Shown piece by piece: positions 33,650 to 42,374 of a stretch of 64,000 nucleotides of DNA. How positions within the stretch are numbered: the stretch's first letter is position 1; every line of letters starts with the position of its first letter. The position numbers and the translations under genes are program-made. The notes under the pieces are model-generated. The model made no database searches and was not told the origin of the DNA. It saw only the letters and a list, made by a program, of their open reading frames with translations. Location of the stretch: contig NZ_JAAOZC010000004.1 in the NCBI RefSeq assembly GCF_011761305.1, positions 62,001-126,000 of the forward strand, read 5' to 3'. This stretch comes from Sphingomonas vulcanisoli. GTDB lineage: Bacteria; Pseudomonadota; Alphaproteobacteria; Sphingomonadales; Sphingomonadaceae.

Positions 33650-33831
33650 GACGACACTCCATTGGTCGTTACCTCTGTAAGGAAAGCGACCAACGCCTCC
33701 CGCATGAGGCTCGATCTGGACATACGGAAAGCATTAAGCCGGCCATTGCGCCTTACAAGGGCAGCATCCAGCGCAGACTTTAACTCGCGCGTCATACCGA
33801 CAGTCACGTAACTGATAGGGTCAACCGACAT
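33646..33831 (-). CDS. Small ribbon-helix-helix-like protein, first gene of the RT cassette
   Basis: 61 residues: SYVTVGMTRELKSALDAALVRRNGRLNAFRMSRSSLMREALVAFL has the beta-strand plus two-helix plan of ribbon-helix-helix regulators, although a predicted strand near the N-terminus is short. It is probably the autoregulator of the cassette, whose promoter would lie in the 135 bp before it. It overlaps the next gene by ATGA. Confidence 0.6.
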   Translation of the reverse strand: MSVDPISYVTVGMTRELKSALDAALVRRNGRLNAFRMSRSSLMREALVAFLTEVTTNGVSS

Positions 33832-33966
33832 ATTCCCGCCTCCGGCAGATTATATGCCACCATGTTCTTGGTTAATCAACCACTGTATTTTGCAACTGGT
33901 TGCAAACTTCAATCGATAATCGACAAACACTTTGCCATAGGCACGTTCAGATTTGTTTGTCGCAAT

Positions 33967-35640
33967 CTATTCGACGTCTACTGGGTACGCTATTCGTTGA
34001 AGGCATTCCAGAAGCAGTCTTGCGGTGTGCCCCTCACCATAACCATTCATGGCGCTATTTTCGCTGACCACCCAGCCGCCCAAGCGAGCAGAAATTTCGA
34101 TTGAAGCACCGACCACGCGCAGCGCATCGCGGAAGTTGTGGCGGAGCGAATGAAAACTAACTTTGGGATCGGGCAGCACCCCGCGCACCAGACGTCCGAT
34201 CCTTTTTTGCGCCGCATTGGTGGTCCCCGGAGTGACAGGTGCGTCTGCCAGAAGAAGCGCCTCCGGTTCGCGGCTACGCTTCAACTCACGGATACCGGCA
34301 GCAAGTAACCACGGGTGAACCGGAATAGTGCGACGTGACGCGACGGTCTTAAGGTCACGATATTGGTTTGGAGCTATACGGAAACACCAAACCCCATCGA
34401 CAGCCACCAGATCATCGACACGCAAACCGGCGATTTCGGAAAGCCGCATCCCATTGAATAAGCCAATTCGAACCATCCAGTAGGTCCAGGTCCGCGCGAC
34501 GTCTCCGTCGGACGACCCCATCCCGCCACCGGTGATCTCAGCCAGCGTGACTAATTCTGTCTTGGTCAGCGGACGTCTAGGCTTTTCGCGCGGAGCGGGC
34601 GGCCCTTTGACCCCCTTGGCAGGATTGCGCGACACCATCTCCTCGCGCTCTAGCCATTTGAACAGACTGCTTAGCAGTTCGACATAGAGAGAGACGCTCT
34701 TCGCTGACAGTGTCGGCAAGCCCAACCGCTCGTTGGCTACCGTCGCCTCCGCAATAGACATGCCCTTAAAGTGCTTACGGGCGTTTGCCGGCATCGCGAT
34801 CAGCTTGTCACGGCAGGTGCGCACATCCTCGCGTCTCAGCGAGCCGATGAGTTTTTCGGGGCCTAGAATTTCCTCAATTGCCCGAAACCGGAATTCCCAA
34901 GCCGCCCGCGTTTTATAGGCGACGCCGGATCGTTCGGGGTCTGATTTATATGCTGTGATCGCGCCCGAAACAGTCAGCGGGGCGGACAACGGGTCTCCAG
35001 CACTCACACCTTCAAAGAGCGGATCAACTGTGGCAACCAACCGCCCAGATAAACGCTCGGATCGGCGTCCAAGATGCTCAATCTGCGCCTGCTGGAATGC
35101 CTCACAGACGCGGATGAAATCGGGCGACGCCGGCTTGTCTACCGAGGCAGGCTCGACGTTGCAGCCGGCCCACTTTGCAAATCGGAGTGCGATGGCCTGC
35201 AACGTCGGGTCTTCGAGAGATTGGGCGACGAGCCCGGTCATCTCATCCACGCTCTCCAACTCTGCAATGCGCGCACTCGGCGAAATCGGCAGCCTCTGGG
35301 CCTCGACCTCCATCTTATGAAGGAAGGCTCGGCTGAGTTCATACAGCTCTTCGTCGCTTAACGGTGCGGGCGGTAAAGATCGGAGCTTCGCTTCCGCCTC
35401 AGCAAACCGACGATCGACCGCCACACGCTCTAACCTGGCAAGCCTGCAAGCATCGGCGAAGCTCACGCCGCCGAAAGACTTCCACAGGAAATTCTTGCCA
35501 ATTTGCAGACGAATTCGATCGGGGACGCGAACTCGTAGCTCCCAGCTTCCGCCGCGCTGGATCAACCCAGCCGGCCTAGCCACTTCGCCACCCTGTGCAG
35601 CAGCTTTGTGTAGCAACTCGCGTGATTTTCCCTTGGCCAT
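33967..35640 (-). CDS. Tyrosine-family integrase
   Basis: 557-residue site-specific recombinase that would insert and excise the island at tRNA-Ser. A long N-terminal arm/core-binding region is followed by the catalytic domain: first arginine in LFNGMRLSEIAGLRVDDL, HSLRHNFRDAL (H497, R500), LGGW (second His replaced by W523) and the nucleophile Y534 in NGYGEGH. The ATG at 35640 is 38 bp from the tRNA 3' end, the usual arrangement. It is transcribed away from the tRNA toward the cargo. Confidence 0.92.
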   Translation of the reverse strand: MAKGKSRELLHKAAAQGGEVARPAGLIQRGGSWELRVRVPDRIRLQIGKNFLWKSFGGVSFADACRLARLERVAVDRRFAEAEAKLRSLPPAPLSDEELYELSRAFLHKMEVEAQRLPISPSARIAELESVDEMTGLVAQSLEDPTLQAIALRFAKWAGCNVEPASVDKPASPDFIRVCEAFQQAQIEHLGRRSERLSGRLVATVDPLFEGVSAGDPLSAPLTVSGAITAYKSDPERSGVAYKTRAAWEFRFRAIEEILGPEKLIGSLRREDVRTCRDKLIAMPANARKHFKGMSIAEATVANERLGLPTLSAKSVSLYVELLSSLFKWLEREEMVSRNPAKGVKGPPAPREKPRRPLTKTELVTLAEITGGGMGSSDGDVARTWTYWMVRIGLFNGMRLSEIAGLRVDDLVAVDGVWCFRIAPNQYRDLKTVASRRTIPVHPWLLAAGIRELKRSREPEALLLADAPVTPGTTNAAQKRIGRLVRGVLPDPKVSFHSLRHNFRDALRVVGASIEISARLGGWVVSENSAMNGYGEGHTARLLLECLQRIAYPVDVE

Positions 35641-35678
35641 AAGCCAATTTAGCGCTTTTCAGCCGCTTTTGGAACCAT

Positions 35679-35695
35679 TGGCGGAGAGGGTGGGA
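35679..35695. repeat. Right attachment site (inside tRNA-Ser 3' end)
   Basis: TGGCGGAGAGGGTGGGA on the + strand, i.e. the CCA end, discriminator, acceptor arm and part of the T-stem of the tRNA. It is identical to 22898-22914. The island keeps the tRNA intact. Confidence 0.85.
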
Positions 35696-35768
35696 TTCGA
35701 ACCCACGTTACGGTTGCCCGCAAACCGCATTTCGAGTGCGGCGCATTCGACCTCTCTGCCACCTCTCC
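35679..35768 (-). tRNA. tRNA-Ser (anticodon CGA)
   Basis: A 90-base tRNA with encoded CCA. The acceptor stem GGAGAGG/CCTCTCC pairs perfectly and the discriminator is G. The anticodon stem CCGCA/TGCGG encloses loop CTCGAAA, giving anticodon CGA. A long variable arm typical of serine tRNA and a T-arm with GTTCGAATC are present. It serves as integration target of the island. Confidence 0.97.
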
Positions 35769-35900
35769 GCAGAGGCTTGTCGCGCGGAGCAAAGCCCCGC
35801 CGGTCGCTGGAAGCGGCGCTCCTAGCGGAGCCGACCCCATCTGCCAAGGCCGGTTGCAACACCGCTTGCGGCTCGCCCGCGAGACCCTAAATATACTCCC

Positions 35901-36284
35901 ATGAACCTGTCCGTCCGCAGCTCGCTGATTCCCTCCGCCGCCCAGCCGCCGCTCCCGCCGATCCGCCACGCGCGGTTCTCTATTGGCGATGTCGTAAAGC
36001 ATCGGCTGTTCGGCTTCCGCGGCGTGATCTTCGATATCGATCCCGTCTTCGCCAACAGCGAGGAATGGTATCAGGCGATCCCCGAGGATGCGCGCCCGGC
36101 CAAGGATCAGCCTTTCTATCATCTCCTCGCCGAGAACGCCGAGGCAAGCTACGTCGCGTACGTCAGCCAGCAGAATCTCGAGAGCGACGAGAGCGACGAG
36201 CCGATCGATCACCCCGCGATCAGCGGCCTGTTCGAGCCTTTCTCAGGTGGCCGTTACGCTCTGCGGCGTGAACATCGCCACTGA
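35901..36284 (+). CDS. hspQ: Heat-shock protein HspQ
   Basis: 127 residues. The conserved domain ARFSIGDVVKHRLFGFRGVIFDIDP, DQPFYHLLAENAE, YVAYVSQQNL and PAISGLFEPF matches HspQ, also known as the hemimethylated-DNA-binding YccV family. HspQ is a heat-inducible factor that in enterobacteria modulates Lon protease. The N-terminal about 22 residues are extra compared with the usual family length. It has a separate transcription unit next to the tRNA. Confidence 0.9.
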   Translation: MNLSVRSSLIPSAAQPPLPPIRHARFSIGDVVKHRLFGFRGVIFDIDPVFANSEEWYQAIPEDARPAKDQPFYHLLAENAEASYVAYVSQQNLESDESDEPIDHPAISGLFEPFSGGRYALRREHRH

Positions 36285-36332
36285 TCCCGCGTTTGGCTTG
36301 CCTTGAGGCAGGCAAGAACGTAGGAAGAACGG

Positions 36333-37577
36333 ATGGCGCAGCTCGATACCCGTGAGAAGCTCGGCATTCTGGCCGACGCCGCGAAATATGATGCAAGCTG
36401 TGCCTCATCCGGCACCGCCAAGCGCAACTCCCGCGACGGCAAAGGGCTGGGATCGACCGAGGGCATGGGCATTTGCCATGCCTATGCGCCCGATGGCCGC
36501 TGCATCTCGCTGCTCAAGATATTGCTGACCAACAGCTGCATTTACGATTGCCACTATTGTATCAACCGCAAGAGTTCGAACGTTCGCCGCGCGCGGTTCA
36601 CGGCGGAGGAGGTCGTCAAGCTGACGATCGCTTTCTACAAGCGCAATTATATCGAGGGGCTTTTCCTGTCCTCGGGCATCATTCGATCATCCGATTATAC
36701 GATGGAGCAGATGGTCGAGGTCGCGCGCAGCCTGCGCGAGAACCATCATTTTCGCGGCTACATCCATCTCAAGACCATTCCCGACGCCGATCCCGAGCTG
36801 GTGCATCTCGCCGGGCTGTATGCGGATCGGCTGTCGATCAATGTCGAGCTGCCGACAGTGAGCGGGCTGGCGCAACTGGCGCCGGAGAAATCGGCCGAAC
36901 AAATCGCCGGTGCGATGGGCGATCTCAAGTCGGCGATCGACGATCAACAGGACGCCCGGCGGCGCTATCGGTCGGCACCCAACTTCGCGCCGGCCGGCCA
37001 ATCGACGCAGATGATCGTGGGGGCGGACGGGGCCAGCGACGGCGACATCATCGCCAGCGCGAGCGGCTTGTACGATCGCTATGCGCTGCGCCGGGTCTAT
37101 TATTCGGCGTTCAGCCCAATCCCGGACGCCAGCGCCGTGCTGCCACTGCAGCGCCCGCCGCTGATGCGCGAGCATCGCCTGTATCAGTCCGATTGGATGA
37201 TGCGCTTCTACGGTTATTCGCCGCGCGAAGTGGCGGCGGCCACCGACGATAGCGGTATGTTGCCGCTCGATATGGATCCCAAGCTTGCCTGGGCGCTCAA
37301 GCATCGCGAAAGCTTCCCCGTCGACGTCAATCGCGCCACCCGCGAGCAATTGCTGCGCGTGCCGGGGCTCGGCACCAAAGCGGTGGCATCGATCCTCACC
37401 AGCCGGCGTTGGCGGCGCTTGCGGCTGGATGACGTCGGCCGGCTGACCGTCTCGATCGCCAAGATCCGCCCCTTCCTGATCGCCGCCGATTGGACGCCGG
37501 CACGGATCGATAATGGCGCCGATTTGCGGCTGGCGATCACGCCGAAGCCGAAGCAGATGGAGCTTTTTGTGGCCTAG
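36333..37577 (+). CDS. Putative DNA modification/repair radical SAM protein
   Basis: 414 residues. The radical SAM cluster CIYDCHYC (CX3CX2C, C69-C73-C76) follows SLLKILLTNS; SAM-binding region FLSSGIIRSSDYTMEQM and RLSINVELPT are typical. At the C-terminus a helix-hairpin-helix (VDVNRATREQLLRVPGLGTKAVASIL, about 330-355) suggests DNA contact. It matches the family annotated as DNA modification/repair radical SAM protein, usually encoded beside UdgX. Here UdgX is 4.8 kb away. The substrate is unknown. Confidence 0.9.
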   Translation: MAQLDTREKLGILADAAKYDASCASSGTAKRNSRDGKGLGSTEGMGICHAYAPDGRCISLLKILLTNSCIYDCHYCINRKSSNVRRARFTAEEVVKLTIAFYKRNYIEGLFLSSGIIRSSDYTMEQMVEVARSLRENHHFRGYIHLKTIPDADPELVHLAGLYADRLSINVELPTVSGLAQLAPEKSAEQIAGAMGDLKSAIDDQQDARRRYRSAPNFAPAGQSTQMIVGADGASDGDIIASASGLYDRYALRRVYYSAFSPIPDASAVLPLQRPPLMREHRLYQSDWMMRFYGYSPREVAAATDDSGMLPLDMDPKLAWALKHRESFPVDVNRATREQLLRVPGLGTKAVASILTSRRWRRLRLDDVGRLTVSIAKIRPFLIAADWTPARIDNGADLRLAITPKPKQMELFVA

Positions 37578-37710
37578 GGCATGGAAGATTGGCTCAAAAA
37601 CGTCCTGTCACCTAAAGATTCCTCCAAATCAGACTATTCTTTCGGTCTCAAGCTTGAGCTTCGCGACCGTTTCATTTTAAGTGTCTTTGAACGGTAGCGG
37701 GGGCTTCCAT

Positions 37711-38985
37711 ATGCAGAAGAAATTCGGAGTGGCATGGCTTGTCGCGTGCTTTGGCTTGTCCGCTTGTCAGACGGTATCTCCGCCTAAGCTTTTGATCCGT
37801 CCGGATAAGGAGCCCGTCAAGGTACTCCGCAATGATCCAAACAAATCCGGCAATTTGACCGGCAGCTCGATTGCACGAACAACGGCGGCCTCTCCAAAAG
37901 ACGTGGCCCAAAGATTTCTCGATGATTATACGAAGTCTTGGGATTTACCGAATGATGGCAGTCTCGCCTTACAGATGATGATTTCCGGCATGCGCGTGAT
38001 GGATTTGCGTTGCGACATGTTTTTCGAATCGATCGGCACCGGATCTCAGCGTCTCGACTTTCTTCATCGTGAAGCGGAGACATTGACCGGAGCACTGATC
38101 GCCGCGCTGGGCGTAGCCAATGTGGGGAAGGACTGGGTTACCGGCGTCGGTATTGGGAGCAATCTCGCGCTGCGGTCACTCGATAATTTCAACGACGTCT
38201 TCTTCTTTTCTCCGGATGTTGCCGCCGTCCAGAAGCTCGTAAAAACCGCCGAAGATTCGGTCCGAACATTGGCACGGTCCGCCGGTCACTCGCCCGCTAC
38301 TTATGATGATGCGATCGGCTACCTACGCGATTATCAAAATCTCTGCACGGCCCATCAGATCAAGGCGCTCGTCAATGCTTCCGTGGAGACGGCTTCGAAA
38401 AATGTCGGTGCGTCTTTCACCAGCTCCGGTACGCCAAGCGATCCGATCCGGATCGCGATTGACGCTCGGCTTCAGGTGCTGGCGAACCAACTGCATCTGG
38501 CGGCGCTGTCATTGGATCAGATCGCCCTTCTGAAATGGGCCAAGGAGACTGGAACGGACGCCAAGGACGCCGGTGAGCGCATGGCCATCTGCTCCGCGCT
38601 TCACGCCGATGTACATGCGCTTTTCTGCAAGGATGGTGTTGTCACTATCGGCGCGGACGCGAACGGCGATCTGGTCAAACAGGCTTTGCTCGATATCAGC
38701 CACATCGATAACAACGGTATCGTCGGCGATCAGCTCGATCAGTTGAAGATCGCTCTTCAGCCGTTCGTCGATGCGAACGATAAGCTCGCCGGGCAAATCC
38801 AGGGGTTGAAGTCCGGCCTGCAATCGGCGGGCGCGAACAAGGCTGCGTTGCAGGCACAGCTCGAGCAATTGCAGGCCGATCTGTCCAAGCAAAGTTCCGC
38901 GACGCAGGCCGCGGTAAAAGCCAATCTCGTTCCCGATGGCAGCGGAGCGGCGGGCGTAGTGGTGACGATCAAAAATCCAGGCTAA
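37711..38985 (+). CDS. Predicted lipoprotein with C-terminal coiled coil
   Basis: About 424 residues. Lipoprotein signal [19 protein letters not shown], then a large helical domain of unknown family (several cysteines: LRCDMF, NLCTAH, AICSAL, LFCKDG). A coiled-coil-like stretch near the end ([29 protein letters not shown]) is followed by a short beta tail. The base composition is less GC-rich than its neighbours, and it separates the radical SAM gene from UdgX; it could be a late insertion. ATG at 37711 chosen because the signal peptide starts there. Confidence 0.7.
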   Translation: MQKKFGVAWLVACFGLSACQTVSPPKLLIRPDKEPVKVLRNDPNKSGNLTGSSIARTTAASPKDVAQRFLDDYTKSWDLPNDGSLALQMMISGMRVMDLRCDMFFESIGTGSQRLDFLHREAETLTGALIAALGVANVGKDWVTGVGIGSNLALRSLDNFNDVFFFSPDVAAVQKLVKTAEDSVRTLARSAGHSPATYDDAIGYLRDYQNLCTAHQIKALVNASVETASKNVGASFTSSGTPSDPIRIAIDARLQVLANQLHLAALSLDQIALLKWAKETGTDAKDAGERMAICSALHADVHALFCKDGVVTIGADANGDLVKQALLDISHIDNNGIVGDQLDQLKIALQPFVDANDKLAGQIQGLKSGLQSAGANKAALQAQLEQLQADLSKQSSATQAAVKANLVPDGSGAAGVVVTIKNPG

Positions 38986-39013
38986 TGCTCATAATCACGA
39001 AGTAGCTCTGGAC

Positions 39014-39054
39014 GGGGCGGACAAGCCGACACATGTCGGTACAATGTCCGCCCC
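39014..39054. promoter_or_regulatory. Nested palindrome overlapping the start codon of the ABC ATPase gene
   Basis: Outer arms GGGGCGGACA (39014-39023) and TGTCCGCCCC (39045-39054) are perfect inverses. Inner arms CCGACA (39026-39031) and TGTCGG (39034-39039) are also perfect. The ATG at 39044 overlaps the outer right arm. It could be a repressor operator or an RNA hairpin that hides the start codon. Confidence 0.6.
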
Positions 39055-39976
39055 TATCCTCGCCATCACCGGCCTTACCAAGACCTATGAAAGCGGCCAT
39101 CAGGCGCTCAAGGGGATCGATCTCGAAATCCGGCGCGGCGAGATTTTCGCGCTGCTCGGGCCGAATGGTGCGGGCAAGACGACGCTGATCGGCGCGGTGT
39201 GCGGGCTGGTGCGGCCGACCGGCGGCACGATCCGGGTCAATGGGCTGGATGCGGCGCGCGATTGGCGGAGCGCCCGCGCGCGCATCGGCCTCGTACCCCA
39301 GGAGCTTTCTACCGACATGTTCGAAACGGTGGCCAATACGGTCGCCTTTTCGCGCGGGCTGTTCGGCAAGCCGCGCGACGATGCCGCGGTCGAGCGGGTG
39401 CTCAGGGCGCTGTCCTTGTGGGAAAAGCGCGGGGCCAAGATCATGCAGCTGTCCGGCGGCATGAAGCGCCGCGTGCTGATCGCCAAGGCGCTGGCCCACG
39501 ATCCCGAACTGCTGTTCCTCGACGAGCCTTCGGCGGGCGTCGATGTCGAACTCAGACGCGAAATGTGGGCGATGATACTGAAGTTACGCGATCAAGGCGT
39601 CACCATCATCCTCACCACCCATTATATCGAAGAAGCCGAGGAGATGGCCGATCGCATCGGCGTGATCGACAAGGGCAAGCTGATCCTGGTCGAACCGAAG
39701 GCCGATCTGCTCGGCCGGCTCGGCAAGACCGAGGCTACGATCACGCTCGCCAAGCCGATCGAGGCCATTCCGGCGCAATTCGCCGACTGGCCGCTCGCGA
39801 TTTCGGACGACGGGCTGACACTCACATACACGATTACCGCCGCAGAGGCCGAACAGCGCGGGCTCGCGCCTTTGGTAAAGGCGCTCGATGCCGCCGGCAT
39901 GGATTTCAAGGCGCTCGATACGCATCGCTCCAGCCTCGAGGACATCTTCGTCGATCTCGTGGAGGGGCGGGCATGA
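39044..39976 (+). CDS. ABC transporter ATP-binding protein
   Basis: 310 residues. ATP-binding cassette with Walker [10 protein letters not shown], the Q-loop region VPQEL, signature LSGGMKRR, Walker [13 protein letters not shown] and H-loop [16 protein letters not shown]. The extra C-terminal about 90 residues (after [13 protein letters not shown]) are typical of ABC-2 exporters of the drug/polysaccharide/Nod type. It pairs with the next gene (ATGA overlap). No clear ribosome-binding site precedes the ATG; the palindrome overlaps it. Confidence 0.95.
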   Translation: MSAPILAITGLTKTYESGHQALKGIDLEIRRGEIFALLGPNGAGKTTLIGAVCGLVRPTGGTIRVNGLDAARDWRSARARIGLVPQELSTDMFETVANTVAFSRGLFGKPRDDAAVERVLRALSLWEKRGAKIMQLSGGMKRRVLIAKALAHDPELLFLDEPSAGVDVELRREMWAMILKLRDQGVTIILTTHYIEEAEEMADRIGVIDKGKLILVEPKADLLGRLGKTEATITLAKPIEAIPAQFADWPLAISDDGLTLTYTITAAEAEQRGLAPLVKALDAAGMDFKALDTHRSSLEDIFVDLVEGRA

Positions 39977-40734
39977 ACCTCCATGCGATCCGCGCCATCT
40001 ATGGTTTCGAAATGGCGCGCTTCCGGCGGACGATGTTCCAGAGCCTGTTCACGCCGGTGCTGACGACATCGCTCTATTTCGTCGTGTTCGGCGCGGCGAT
40101 GGGCGGGCGGCTGCATGAGGTGCAGGGCGTGCCCTATGGCGCATTCATCATTCCCGGGCTGATGCTGCTGACGGTGCTTTCCGAAAGCATCGCCAACGCC
40201 AGCTTCGGCATCTATCTGCCGCGCTTCACGGGCACGATCTACGAACTGCTGTCGGCGCCGATCGGCACGATCGAGGCGCTGGCCGGCTATGTCGGCGCGG
40301 CGGCGAGCAAATCGCTGATCCTGGCGCTGGTGATCCTCGCCACCGCGCGCTGCTTTGTGCCCTATCATATCGTGCATCCGCTATGGGCGATCGTCTTCCT
40401 GCTGCTGATCACGGTCAGTTTCAGCCTGTTCGGCTTCATCCTCGGCTGCTTCGCCGACGGGTTTGAGAAATTGCAGATCGTGCCGCTGATGATCGTGACG
40501 CCGCTAACCTTCCTTGGCGGCACCTTCTATTCGGTCGATATGCTGCCGAAGCCCTGGAGCACGATCACTTTGTTCAACCCGATCGTCTATCTGGTGAACG
40601 GGCTGCGCTGGGCCTTCTACGGCATCGCCGACGTGAATATCGCGATCGCCGCCGGCATCATCTGTCTGTTCTTGGTCGGCTGCGCCGGTATCGTGACGTA
40701 TATCTTCACCACCGGCTGGCGGCTGCGGACCTAA
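39973..40734 (+). CDS. ABC-2 type transporter permease
   Basis: 253 residues with six hydrophobic helices and the ABC-2 layout: an N-terminal cytoplasmic stretch ([33 protein letters not shown]), [39 protein letters not shown] (coupling-helix region), and the C-terminal [18 protein letters not shown] ... [17 protein letters not shown]. With the ATPase gene it forms an exporter of an unknown substrate (drug, lipid or glycan). It is convergent with the GT39-like gene, stops overlapping. Confidence 0.93.
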   Translation: MNLHAIRAIYGFEMARFRRTMFQSLFTPVLTTSLYFVVFGAAMGGRLHEVQGVPYGAFIIPGLMLLTVLSESIANASFGIYLPRFTGTIYELLSAPIGTIEALAGYVGAAASKSLILALVILATARCFVPYHIVHPLWAIVFLLLITVSFSLFGFILGCFADGFEKLQIVPLMIVTPLTFLGGTFYSVDMLPKPWSTITLFNPIVYLVNGLRWAFYGIADVNIAIAAGIICLFLVGCAGIVTYIFTTGWRLRT

Positions 40735-42239
40735 GCGATGCGCTGATAGACCAGCCGTATCCGCCGGTTGAGCGGCACCGCGGCGACAAGCGCGTAGCCG
40801 TGCTGGAGGCGCTGCTGCATCAGCGCCCAGGTTGCACGGTTGCTGCTCTTGGCGGGACGGTTGCTGGTGACGATCATCGCCGGATGCGTATCCATCACCC
40901 GCGCCACCTCCCGCACCGGGTCCGCCCCGATCGCAGCGGCTTCCTTGCGGTCGTTGAGGTGGCTCGGGAAGACATAGGGCGAGACGAAGCAGGCGTGCGT
41001 CATCTGATAGAGGATCGGCTCGCCATCGAAGACGAACAGGCAGCCATTGAGCCGGGGCCGGATAGCAGCGGCGATCGCGCGGACTTGGCTACCGTCACCG
41101 CGTTTATGCAGGCGGACGAGACTGAGATAGGCGCCCGCAGCGCACCCAATCAGCAGGATCGCCAGCGCCGGGCGCCATGTCCTGCCGCGCCACGCGATCA
41201 TCCAATCGAACGCCGGGGCGGCGGCGATCGCGAGCGGCACGATCACCGGCAGGGTGTAGTGTGTGTAGAGCGCGCCGATCGAGAGCATCCCCGCCACTGC
41301 CGCGCCGAGCCAGACGAGCATGAAGCGGCGCATCCGGGCGGCCTCGCCTTCGAAACGGCCGCGCATCGCGATACCGGCAGCGATCACGAGCGGCGACGCC
41401 TCCAAAAGGATGATCCCCAGCCGCTTCGCCAGCAGTGCCACCGATCCGGCATCGCGATGGCCGATCGAGAGGAAGTTGGCATAGACGAAGGGCGCTGCCT
41501 CGCCCCGATCGGCATAGATGGCGAGCGCTGCGACCGTAGGCAGCACCGCCAATCCCGCCCAAAGCAACGCCAGCCCTGCAAGCTTGGGCAATCGAAGCTC
41601 GGCCCGCCAACCGCTCCACAGCAATAGCAGACCGAACCCCACGCCTTCGAACAGCACGGTATATTTGATCTGGATCGCCAGCCCGATCAGCGCCATCGCG
41701 CCGCTTCCGGCTAAAGCGATGCGCCGGGCACTATCGGCGCGGTAAGCGGCAAAGGTCAGCATCGCCGCGGCGGCGACGATCGGATCGTAGAAGATCGGCG
41801 ATTGGCCGCCCTCGCCATCGAAGACGATGAACCAGATCAGCGCCGCAGCCCCGGCAAGCCGCGCGGCGGTTTCGCTGGCAAACAGCCGTGCCATACGCAC
41901 GACGAACAAGGCGGCGGCAGCGGCGAATGCGCAGGCAATCAACTGATATTCCAGCACACCGCTGCCGCCGAACAATCGGATCGCGGCATAGATCAGGAAC
42001 AGCCCGATCGGCTTGCGGTCCCAGATATCGACGAAGGGCACCGCGCCATGCAGCAGGCGATCGCCGACCAGCAGATAGAATTGCTCGTCCACCTGCACCA
42101 CCGGATCGCCGAACCACCAGCAGCGCAACGCGAACGCCGCCGCCAGCATCAGCAATCCATCGATTGTGGACGCACTCAGCCGCGAGCGGCGCGGTGCCCA
42201 AAGGCCCGTGGCTTCAAAGATCAACGCCCGACTGGCCAT
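40731..42239 (-). CDS. GT39-like membrane glycosyltransferase
   Basis: 502 residues with about ten hydrophobic helices. After the first helix comes [21 protein letters not shown], with acidic residues placed like the catalytic aspartate loop of GT-C enzymes (ArnT/PMT type), followed by [13 protein letters not shown]. The C-terminal part (after VRLHKRGD) is a soluble domain. It probably transfers a sugar from a lipid carrier in the periplasm to glycolipid or glycoprotein. The acceptor is unknown. Confidence 0.8.
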   Translation of the reverse strand: MASRALIFEATGLWAPRRSRLSASTIDGLLMLAAAFALRCWWFGDPVVQVDEQFYLLVGDRLLHGAVPFVDIWDRKPIGLFLIYAAIRLFGGSGVLEYQLIACAFAAAAALFVVRMARLFASETAARLAGAAALIWFIVFDGEGGQSPIFYDPIVAAAAMLTFAAYRADSARRIALAGSGAMALIGLAIQIKYTVLFEGVGFGLLLLWSGWRAELRLPKLAGLALLWAGLAVLPTVAALAIYADRGEAAPFVYANFLSIGHRDAGSVALLAKRLGIILLEASPLVIAAGIAMRGRFEGEAARMRRFMLVWLGAAVAGMLSIGALYTHYTLPVIVPLAIAAAPAFDWMIAWRGRTWRPALAILLIGCAAGAYLSLVRLHKRGDGSQVRAIAAAIRPRLNGCLFVFDGEPILYQMTHACFVSPYVFPSHLNDRKEAAAIGADPVREVARVMDTHPAMIVTSNRPAKSSNRATWALMQQRLQHGYALVAAVPLNRRIRLVYQRIA

Positions 42240-42374
42240 GCACTATCCGCTCGAAGTGACCGACGGAGAGTGACGAGGGGCTGTTGCCCCGGCATTGCAA
42301 TATGTGTCGGCGGGTGCGGCTTTCGTTACGCATTGGCGGCTGGTCTCATCCGCGCAACAGCCTATCTAAGCGTG

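Larger units (their letters stand above)
22898..35695. mobile_element. Integrative genomic island in tRNA-Ser(CGA)
   Basis: Bounded by a 17-bp direct repeat, TGGCGGAGAGGGTGGGA. The right copy is the 3' end of the tRNA-Ser gene, including encoded CCA; the left copy stands alone. A tyrosine integrase gene ends the island next to the tRNA. The DNA is visibly more AT-rich than both flanks and has more TTG starts. Cargo: the 1244-residue protein, DUF4145 protein, HRPCGEC protein, serine recombinase, exported protein, C-like regulator, TIR protein and the reverse-transcriptase cassette. No conjugation or capsid genes are seen, so transfer would need help from elsewhere. Confidence 0.88.

Noticed and set aside
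31006-33831. Reading the RT cassette as a retron or diversity-generating element
   Set aside because: No template/variable repeat pair and no obvious msr-msd-type inverted repeats in the short flanks; gene content also differs.
33161-33831. A toxin-antitoxin pair (small regulator plus overlapping gene)
   Set aside because: The overlap fits, but neither protein shows a known toxin motif and the genes continue into the RT cassette.
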